A stretch of 64,000 nt of DNA from Silvania confinis (GTDB lineage: Bacteria > Pseudomonadota > Gammaproteobacteria > Enterobacterales > Enterobacteriaceae). The stretch spans positions 62,001 to 126,000 of the forward strand of contig NZ_JAMGZJ010000076.1 in the NCBI RefSeq assembly GCF_025564085.1. The letters are read 5' to 3'. Shown here one piece after another: positions 58,285 through 64,000 of this stretch (its first letter is position 1; the number at the start of each line of letters is the position of its first letter). The position numbers and the translations under genes were made by a program. A model generated the notes under the pieces. It had not been told where the DNA came from. It made no database searches and saw only the letters and a list, made by a program, of their open reading frames with translations.

Positions 58285-59070
58285 TTAGATATACGGCGTC
58301 GTGGTGGATTTAATTTCCGCCGGATCTAACGTGGAGAGCAGTTGCAGGCCCACTTCACGTGCGGCAATAACGGCCTGGCGTACCGCACCGGAATCACCGG
58401 AAAAGGTAAAGATCACTTCGTTACTGAAGCTGGTTCCTTTTGCCGGGCTGGCGTAGCCCACCGGGTCGATAATGGCGGATTTCGCCGCAGCGTCAGCAAT
58501 CACCAGCCCAATCGCCGCAGGCGAGGCACAGGTCATCCCGAAGGATTTACCAATCGGTGCACCGAGCGCTTTATGCAGTGCATCGCTGGCACGCGCGGTG
58601 TATTGAAATTCGAGATGGCCAGCCGGTGAGCCATAGACATCGCCCATGGTGCGTTCAATTTCTGAGAGCGCCACTTCAACTGCACGTCTGACGTCGGAGA
58701 CATCAGACGCACCGAAAATAATCAAGCAACCGTGTCCGCCGCCACCTTCAGTGTCGCGAGCCAGCTCGATAGAAATGATTTCACTGTTAGTGGCTTTGAT
58801 GGCTTCATCAGCGGCAAAAATTTGCGGGCCTGCGCCGGTACGCGCGCCCAGAATACCGATAGAGCGATATTTCTTGTCGATATTCATAATTTCATGTAAC
58901 TGACTATCGACATTGGCAATCACCAGGCCGATAGTGTGACCCAACGCAGTGCCGACAAATTCCGTAATCCCACAACCTGCAAAATCCGCAGCGGTTTTGG
59001 CTTTCGGTTTGGTGTCGGTTTGTTTATTCATTACGTCAGATATAATCTGCTCAACAAGATTATCTCTCAT
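58285..59070 (-). CDS. Trimeric tandem-domain shell protein (BMC-T, PduB/EtuB-like)
   Basis: 261 aa with an N-terminal ~35-residue extension and two fused BMC domains: residues ~40-140 (GHTIGLVIANVDSQ, RDTEGGGGHGCLIIFGAS) and ~150-255 (GMTCASPAAIGLVIADAAAK, VIFTFSGDSGAVRQAVIAA). Length and extension match the PduB type of BMC-T. Such trimers can have gated pores for larger metabolites or cofactors. 21 bp after the BMC-H gene. Confidence 0.93.
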   Translation of the reverse strand: MRDNLVEQIISDVMNKQTDTKPKAKTAADFAGCGITEFVGTALGHTIGLVIANVDSQLHEIMNIDKKYRSIGILGARTGAGPQIFAADEAIKATNSEIISIELARDTEGGGGHGCLIIFGASDVSDVRRAVEVALSEIERTMGDVYGSPAGHLEFQYTARASDALHKALGAPIGKSFGMTCASPAAIGLVIADAAAKSAIIDPVGYASPAKGTSFSNEVIFTFSGDSGAVRQAVIAAREVGLQLLSTLDPAEIKSTTTPYI

Positions 59071-59091
59071 GATCAGTATCCTTTATTGTTA

Positions 59092-59373
59092 TTAACCGAC
59101 GGCCTTCGGCAGAATTTTTTCCACCTCAATGTGCGGGCGTGGAATAACGTGTACGGAAACCAGTTCGCCCACTTTACCCGCAGCGGCAGAACCCGCATCG
59201 GTAGCGGCTTTCACTGCGCCCACGTCGCCACGAACCATCACGGTGACCAGGCCTGAACCGATTTTTTCATAACCCACCAGGGTCACGTTGGCAGATTTCA
59301 CCATCGTATCTGCAGCTTCAATTGCAGAGACCAGGCCTTTTGTTTCAACCATTCCTAATGCTTCTTGTTGCAT
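59092..59373 (-). CDS. Canonical hexameric shell protein (BMC-H, PduA/PduJ-like)
   Basis: 93 aa from [20 protein letters not shown] with GAGG upstream; the open frame extends further but without conservation. A single BMC domain with the pore loop [11 protein letters not shown]. It is the main facet tile and first gene of the main operon, expressed from the gap at 59,374-59,577. Confidence 0.95.
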   Translation of the reverse strand: MQQEALGMVETKGLVSAIEAADTMVKSANVTLVGYEKIGSGLVTVMVRGDVGAVKAATDAGSAAAGKVGELVSVHVIPRPHIEVEKILPKAVG

Positions 59374-59486
59374 ATCAACCTCGATATTTCTGATAGAAAG
59401 AAAACGTGCACAGAGGAATAGAAACCCACGCATTTACCCTGTGCGTTAATTATTTACGCATAATGATACTAAGGTTGTTCGGACAA

Positions 59487-59522
59487 AATGTTTTGCGCGC
59501 TAGCGGGACTATCTTGTTTTCA
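59487..59522 (-). promoter_or_regulatory. Candidate response-regulator operator upstream of the main BMC operon
   Basis: Minus-strand TGAAAACAAGATAGTCC (59,506-59,522) matches the motif at 49,275 at 16 of 17 positions. A weaker half-site CAAAACATT lies 21 bp further toward the gene (59,487-59,495), reproducing the spacing. It is ~115-150 bp before the BMC-H start. Confidence 0.55.
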
Positions 59523-59577
59523 GATTCACCCCACCGACAATAAAATCCACCTCCCCACGGCAATAAAATGCTGAGGG

Positions 59578-60777
59578 TTATGCCAGGTCACGGGCAATGT
59601 TCGCCGCGTCTATGGCAATCATTTTTTCTTCATTGGTTGGGATAACGGCGATTGTCGTCGAGCCCGCTGTTGAAATCAGCCCGCTGCGGCCGCCGAACAA
59701 CTGCTGATTGCGCGCCCCATCTAACACCAGCCCCAACGCCTGAAGCCGTTGCACGGTAAGTTCACGGACAAGCGCCGAGTTCTCGCCAATACCACCGGTA
59801 AAAATCAGCGCATCGAAGCGTTTAAGAGACGTGATATGGCCGCCGATATGCCGGGCGAGTCGATGCACCATTACGTCGATGGCCAGCGTCGCCCGTTCAT
59901 GCCCCGCAGCACGGGCGTCCTGCAAGGTGCGGCAATCGCTGGACAACCCGGAGAGACCCATTAATCCGGACTGGCTGTTAACCATTTTGTACAGGGCGTC
60001 GAGAGACTGCCCGGTACACTTCGCCAGATAGGCGGCGACACCAAAATCCAGATCGCCGCAGCGCGTGCCCATCACCAGCCCTTCCAGCGGCGTCATCCCC
60101 ATCGATGTATCGACGCTCTCGCCGTTCTGCACGGCGCAAAGTGACGACCCATTGCCCAGGTGGGCAATCACGATGCCGTGATCCGTTGGGTCCAGATCCA
60201 ATGCATTTAGCGCTTCGCTGGCAATATAACGATGAGAGGTGCCGTGGAAACCGTAGCGACGTACCTGATAGTCACGCTGGTAATCCAGGGGGATAGCGTA
60301 GGTATACGCCGCCGGGGATAACGTTTGATGGAACGCGGTATCGAACACTGCAATCTGCGGCAACGCGGGCAGCAGCGCGCGCGCCGCTTCTATCCCCATC
60401 AGATTGGCGGGATTATGCAGCGGCGCCAGTGCGGACAACGCACGGATTTTTTCAATGACATCGTCGGTCACCCGCACCGAGCATTTAAAATCACTGCCGC
60501 CGTGCGCCACGCGATGCCCGATGGCGGTAAGAGTACCCAGCAGTTGCTGCTGCTCGAGCTTCCCGAACAGGACGTGCAACGCGCATTGATGGCTGGCTTC
60601 CGCCAGCGCCACGCGGGTTGTATTACCGTCGCGGTCTTTAAATGTCATGGTGGCATGATCACTCCCCAGCCGCTCTGCCAGGCCAGACAGTACCGGCTGG
60701 TCGGCATCCTGAGGGATGACGGAGAACTTCATTGAGGAAGAACCACAGTTAATCACTAATACACAAACTAAGGACAT
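59578..60777 (-). CDS. Acetate/propionate kinase (AckA/PduW-like)
   Basis: 399 aa acetokinase, start MSLVCVLVINCGSSSMKFSV. The signatures VINCGSSS (8-15), YGFHGTSHRYI (~174-184) and GGIGENSALVRE (~325) are present. It converts acyl-phosphate and ADP to acid and ATP, completing energy capture after PduL. The location in the locus makes propionate kinase activity likely. It is the last gene of the right-hand unit, 204 bp before the BMC-H start. Confidence 0.95.
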   Translation of the reverse strand: MSLVCVLVINCGSSSMKFSVIPQDADQPVLSGLAERLGSDHATMTFKDRDGNTTRVALAEASHQCALHVLFGKLEQQQLLGTLTAIGHRVAHGGSDFKCSVRVTDDVIEKIRALSALAPLHNPANLMGIEAARALLPALPQIAVFDTAFHQTLSPAAYTYAIPLDYQRDYQVRRYGFHGTSHRYIASEALNALDLDPTDHGIVIAHLGNGSSLCAVQNGESVDTSMGMTPLEGLVMGTRCGDLDFGVAAYLAKCTGQSLDALYKMVNSQSGLMGLSGLSSDCRTLQDARAAGHERATLAIDVMVHRLARHIGGHITSLKRFDALIFTGGIGENSALVRELTVQRLQALGLVLDGARNQQLFGGRSGLISTAGSTTIAVIPTNEEKMIAIDAANIARDLA

Positions 60778-60808
60778 GGTGACCCCTGAAATGGACTGCG
60801 ATGAAAAA

Positions 60809-61306
60809 TTAACGTGTTATTGCGAGGGGAAAACGCAGCGCGCTAAACTGCGCCAGCGCCTGGCGGGCGATGGACATATCTTCTTCCACGCTGCCACCGC
60901 TAATGCCAATGCCGCCGAGCAGACATCCGCCCGACCAACAGGGAAATCCGCCGCCGAAGCAACAGATCCCTTTTTCTTTATCAAGACCGTATAGCTCGCC
61001 GCCCGGTTGCACGCGCGTCGCCAGTTCATGGGTCGCCATCTTCAGCGCCACGGCGGTCCAGGCCTTTTGCGGCGCCAGGATATGGCTCACCAGCAGGGCA
61101 TTATCCATGCTGAAGAAGAACCGCTGTTGCCCGCAGGCATCCACCAGGCTACAAACAATCGGTACATGGCAGGCGATGGCGGCCTCTCGCGCCAGTTTCG
61201 CCAGCCGCTCACAGTCCTCCAGGCTCAGGGACGTACGCCGCTCCGGCAGGTGCGTGGCGATAGCGTTGTTAATCCAGTTGTCGAGAAAAGCGTCGTACGC
61301 AGCCAT
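60809..61306 (-). CDS. GlcG/HbpS-like (PduO C-terminal family) protein
   Basis: 165 aa from the ATG at 61,306 behind GAGGAGGG. The domain (AREAAIACHVPIVCSLVDAC to GGIGISGGSVEEDMSIARQA) is the Haem_degrading/DUF336 fold found as the PduO C-terminal domain, GlcG and HbpS. It lacks the PduO adenosyltransferase domain, consistent with a B12-independent system. Three Cys occur in KGICCFGGGFPCWSGGC, an unusual density that could bind metal or heme. Role unknown. Confidence 0.87.
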   Translation of the reverse strand: MAAYDAFLDNWINNAIATHLPERRTSLSLEDCERLAKLAREAAIACHVPIVCSLVDACGQQRFFFSMDNALLVSHILAPQKAWTAVALKMATHELATRVQPGGELYGLDKEKGICCFGGGFPCWSGGCLLGGIGISGGSVEEDMSIARQALAQFSALRFPLAITR

Positions 61307-61329
61307 CCATTACCCTCCTCTGAGCGCCG

Positions 61330-61602
61330 CTATTTGTCGTTAAGTTCGAGCGCGTCCACGATGCCCACGACGGCAGCATCAATCACCGAATGCTCTTTGC
61401 TGTTGCTCATCCGCGCCGAGCTCCCGGTGGTCACGATGACAATCTCGCCGTTACCCGCACCGACGGTATCTACAGCCACCTGAGCATGGCCGGTCGGCCG
61501 ATAGTTTTCATCCAAGCGCGCCACTATCAGCAGTTTCGAGCCATTCAGAGAGGCGTGTTTGGTGGTGGACACTAACGCGCCAGTGACTTTTGCGAGGTAC
61601 AT
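61330..61602 (-). CDS. Pentameric vertex shell protein (BMC-P, EutN/CcmL/PduN-like)
   Basis: 90 aa, start MYLAKVTGALVSTTKHASLNG. The motifs GSKLLIVARLDE and VDTVGAGNGEIVIVTTGSSAR are the EutN/CcmL signature. It caps the vertices of the shell. 11 bp after the flavoprotein-like gene stop; 23 bp before the GlcG-like gene. Confidence 0.95.
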   Translation of the reverse strand: MYLAKVTGALVSTTKHASLNGSKLLIVARLDENYRPTGHAQVAVDTVGAGNGEIVIVTTGSSARMSNSKEHSVIDAAVVGIVDALELNDK

Positions 61603-61613
61603 ACTGCCTCCGG

Positions 61614-62351
61614 TTAGCCGTAAATAACGGTGAGATTGCGCCGCTTGATTTCGTCTTTCGCGGCAGGGGTGATCAGCGTATCGCGCTCGACCCGCAACTC
61701 TTCGCCGGGGGCAAGCAGACGAATATCGCGCAGGGCGATTAAGCGTTTTTTATCGGCGAACGGCTGGCGGGTGAAGGGCGCGGACGGGCTCACCGGGAGA
61801 GATCCGACGTGGGCCATTTTTTTGCCCGTAAGCGTCACTCCGTAGCTTTCCAGCATCTGCGTATACCCTTCCAGCCGCGCCAACAGCGGCAGCGGCAAGC
61901 GGCTGTCATGGCACTGCGGATGCAGCGTGGCGATCGTCGGTTTATGTTGCTGCAACGCCTGGAATACCGCCTCGCATGCCAGGTTGTCGCGGATGCCCAG
62001 CGCAATTTTGCTCATACTGTTAATCGAGAGCGCCGGGAGATAGAGTGCGTCATAGTCACCGTAATGGCGGTCGAATCCGGCGTGGGAACCCCACTGGCGC
62101 AGCGTATCGATGCAGGCATCTTTCAGCGCCGACTGGCTGGCACTGTGAGAAAAGCTCACCCATAACGAGTAGCCCGCCTGCTCAAGTGCCGTGAGACAGT
62201 TCAAGGTGTCAGGGAGCGAAGCAAGATCGTCGCCGGTCACCACCACGCGAACATTTTTTGGCACCACGGATTGTGCCAACAATTCAGCGATCGCGCGGTC
62301 AATCAGCGCGGCCAGTTCGTGCAAACGGCGATTTTCGCGGCTGTCAGCCAT
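61614..62351 (-). CDS. Flavoprotein-like microcompartment protein, function unknown
   Basis: 245 aa from the ATG at 62,351, which overlaps the PduL gene end by 8 bp; the longer frame is rejected. The N-terminal helix (RRLHELAALIDRAIAELLAQ) is amphipathic. The middle (YLPALSINSMSKIALGIRDN, then PTIATLHPQCHDSRLP) resembles the flavin-binding (PPC decarboxylase-like) fold. The end (TLITPAAKDEIKRRNLTVIYG) recalls BMC-associated proteins. It may support redox balance or electron transfer for the compartment. The assignment is from pattern memory only. Confidence 0.65.
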   Translation of the reverse strand: MADSRENRRLHELAALIDRAIAELLAQSVVPKNVRVVVTGDDLASLPDTLNCLTALEQAGYSLWVSFSHSASQSALKDACIDTLRQWGSHAGFDRHYGDYDALYLPALSINSMSKIALGIRDNLACEAVFQALQQHKPTIATLHPQCHDSRLPLPLLARLEGYTQMLESYGVTLTGKKMAHVGSLPVSPSAPFTRQPFADKKRLIALRDIRLLAPGEELRVERDTLITPAAKDEIKRRNLTVIYG

Positions 62352-63030
62352 GGCGCACATCCTGTTTGATACCGCGTACCCTGTCGCCGTTACGCAGGCC
62401 AAAGCCGTTGGCCTCCTCCACATCGATATGCAGTTCCAGCACCGCATCCGCCGTGACACGTACCACCACGTGGCTCAGCACGCCGCCGCGCGGGCCGTCG
62501 GTCTTAACATCGATTTCCATCCCGTCACGCAGGCCATGCTGCTCGGCTTCCTGCGGTGAAATATGGATATGGCGCCAGGCGACAATCATGCCGTTGTGCT
62601 TCACCACGCGCCCTTTCGGGCCGATGATGTCAATCCCTGGCGATTCCAGCAGATCGCCCGACATGCGCACGGGCGCTTTGGCGCCCAGCGCGAAACCATC
62701 GGCAACAGAGATTTCCACCTGGGTGGTGTTACGCAGCGGGCCTAATACCCGCACGTTGCTCAGTTCACCTTTCGGGCCGCGCAGCGTCACCACCTCTTCA
62801 GCAGCATATTGCCCCGGCTGTTTAACCGCTTTAAAACGGGTCAGCGTTGAGCCGTATCCAAACAGAATGTCCATATCCTCCCGGCACAGGTGAATGTGAC
62901 GGTTCGACACGCCCACCGGGATCTCCAGCGCAACCGGCGCAGTGGCGGACGCAGCTGGGCTTTTACGGGCGGCGAGCTCATGCAGTATTTGTTGGGTGAT
63001 CCATTCAGCTTGTTGTTCGGTGTAATTCAT
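62344..63030 (-). CDS. pduL: Phosphotransacylase PduL
   Basis: 228 aa. An N-terminal encapsulation-type helix (EQQAEWITQQILHELAAR, 5-22) and linker precede the two PduL beta-barrel domains. Zinc ligands are in VSNRHIHLCRED (~41-52) and WRHIHISPQEAEQHG (~150-164). It transfers acyl from CoA to phosphate, regenerating the private CoA pool. Operon with the flavoprotein-like gene. Confidence 0.95.
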   Translation of the reverse strand: MNYTEQQAEWITQQILHELAARKSPAASATAPVALEIPVGVSNRHIHLCREDMDILFGYGSTLTRFKAVKQPGQYAAEEVVTLRGPKGELSNVRVLGPLRNTTQVEISVADGFALGAKAPVRMSGDLLESPGIDIIGPKGRVVKHNGMIVAWRHIHISPQEAEQHGLRDGMEIDVKTDGPRGGVLSHVVVRVTADAVLELHIDVEEANGFGLRNGDRVRGIKQDVRHG

Positions 63031-63169
63031 AACGGAAACGACCTGATCATTGGGTTATCTCATGGGTGCTGAGCGTCTGTTCATCAGGATAAGGAGTCAC
63101 GACGCCCGATATTTGTTGTTCGACAGGACTTTTTTGCCTGCTTCATGCGAGCAGGACAAAAGGTTCCCG
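63031..63169 (-). other. Gap between alcohol dehydrogenase and pduL genes
   Basis: 139 bp. A hairpin (CCTGCT...AGCAGG, 63,137-63,155) lies shortly after the dehydrogenase stop and could attenuate transcription or mark an mRNA processing point. No clear promoter is seen. Confidence 0.4.
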
Positions 63170-64000
63170 TTAGCCAGTCACCTGATCGATGAGGGCTTCA
63201 ACGTCCTGCGGGGTAACAGGCCGTGGGTTCGATGCCGTACACCCGTCAGCCAGCGCGGAACTCACCAGTGCCGCGCGCAGCGCGCTGATTTTCGCCCGTT
63301 CAATGCCCAACGCGCTCAGCGTGGCGGGAATACCAAAATGGCGGTTAATCTGACGGATAGCCTGCGTCATCTGCGCAATAGCCTGCTCGGGAACGGCATG
63401 ATCGATACCCATGATCTGCGCGCAGCGGTGGTAGCGGTCGCGGGTGTGTAGAGAAGCCTGCTTGCTGTTGAAGTCGACAACAATCGGCAGCAGCATGGCG
63501 TTAATTTTGCCGTGAGGAATATGCAACATACCGCCAATGGCATGGGCCAAACCGTGAACCAGTCCCAGCCCGGCGGCGTTAAACGCCATTCCCGCCATGC
63601 AGGAGGCATTGTGCATATGGGTGCGCGCCACAATGTCTTTTTCATCGTTGAACACCTGCGGCAAGTAGCGCCAGGTGAGTGCGATGGATTTTTCCGCCAG
63701 CGCATCGCTAAAGTCGTTTGCGCCGGTGGCGACAAACGCCTCTATGGCGTGAGTCAGCACATCCATACCGGTATCCACCGCCACATGGCGCGGTACCGTT
63801 AATACCAGGTTGGGATCGAGAATGGCAATATCCGGCACCAGATGCCCGGAGATCAGCGGATATTTACGCCCGTTCTGCGGATCGGAAATGATCGCGTAGG
63901 AGGTCACTTCAGAGCCGGATCCACTGGTCGTGGGAATAGCGATGAGATCGATAGGATGATGGGCAAAATACTCTTCCAGCGTCACTTTGATGCCTTTCGC
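63170..64000 (-). CDS. Iron-containing alcohol dehydrogenase (PduQ/EutG-like), N-terminus beyond window
   Basis: The 276 C-terminal residues are seen; the frame is open through base 64,000 and the gene starts to the right. TTSGSGSEVT is the conserved nucleotide/metal-region motif. Iron-ligand His residues are in GLVHGLAHAIGGMLHIPHGK, with the upstream Asp in VDTGMDVLTHAIEAF. It reduces the pathway aldehyde to alcohol and recycles NAD within the compartment. It is likely the first or an early gene of the right-hand unit. Confidence 0.93.
   Translation of the reverse strand, partial: AKGIKVTLEEYFAHHPIDLIAIPTTSGSGSEVTSYAIISDPQNGRKYPLISGHLVPDIAILDPNLVLTVPRHVAVDTGMDVLTHAIEAFVATGANDFSDALAEKSIALTWRYLPQVFNDEKDIVARTHMHNASCMAGMAFNAAGLGLVHGLAHAIGGMLHIPHGKINAMLLPIVVDFNSKQASLHTRDRYHRCAQIMGIDHAVPEQAIAQMTQAIRQINRHFGIPATLSALGIERAKISALRAALVSSALADGCTASNPRPVTPQDVEALIDQVTG

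Overview
The window is chromosomal DNA from a member of the Enterobacteriaceae, close to Enterobacter and its relatives. The core genes have E. coli-like sequence and order: parE-yqiA-cpdA-yqiB-nudF, tolC-ygiB-ygiC, ygiD, zupT, ribB with its FMN riboswitch, ubiK, hldE-glnE-ygiF, ygiM-cca, uppP, folB, plsY, tsaD, rpsU-dnaG-rpoD, mug and the minor isoleucine tRNA ileX. The species cannot be fixed from sequence reading alone.

Layout. (1) 1-7,908: the C-terminal part of an AraC-type regulator, then an iron-siderophore locus. A tightly overlapping minus-strand ABC importer operon (ATPase, two permeases, binding protein) ends in an RpiR-type regulator. It diverges from a TonB-dependent outer-membrane receptor across a gap with two Fur-box-like sites. 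(2) 8,095-38,490: housekeeping backbone. It is interrupted at 29,204-32,265 by a secreted subtilisin-like protease with a chitin-binding-type C-terminus and a divergent RcsB/BglJ-like LuxR regulator. In E. coli this interval between plsY and tsaD holds the ttd genes. (3) 38,455-40,596: a small AT-rich island at ileX, bounded by a 38-bp exact duplication of the tRNA 3' end, carrying a methyltransferase and a small phage-like ORF. (4) 41,169-46,599: a sugar-catabolic operon (DeoC-like aldolase, ribokinase-family kinase, RbsD-like mutarotase, Gfo/Idh/MocA oxidoreductase, TIM-barrel isomerase) with a divergent AraC regulator and no transporter. (5) 46,944-64,000: a bacterial microcompartment locus of the glycyl-radical type, cut by the right edge.

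The microcompartment looks like the 'Grp' (GRM3-type) class. A PocR-domain histidine kinase and a YesN-like response regulator precede a second S-adenosylmethionine synthetase and a long-tailed hexameric shell protein on the plus strand. On the minus strand are an alcohol dehydrogenase, PduL-type phosphotransacylase, a flavoprotein-like protein, a pentameric vertex protein, a GlcG/PduO-C-like protein and acetate kinase. After a promoter gap come BMC-H, BMC-T, acylating aldehyde dehydrogenase, GrpU, a DJ-1/PfpI protein, a glycyl radical diol dehydratase, its radical-SAM activase and an unrecognised membrane protein. The implied pathway is vicinal diol to aldehyde (radical dehydratase), aldehyde to acyl-CoA or alcohol (AldDH/ADH, recycling NAD and CoA), acyl-CoA to acyl-phosphate (PduL) and acyl-phosphate to acid plus ATP (AckA). 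The extra MetK would supply SAM for radical activation.

The most notable reading is in the dehydratase. Its active-site residues fall at exactly the positions known for the B12-independent glycerol dehydratase of Clostridium butyricum (His164, Ser282, Cys433, Glu435, Asp447), but the glycyl radical lies 62 residues later. The extra block (about residues 588-650) carries an amphipathic helix that looks like an internal encapsulation peptide. A 17-bp motif shared by the two gaps ahead of the microcompartment transcription units is a candidate response-regulator operator.
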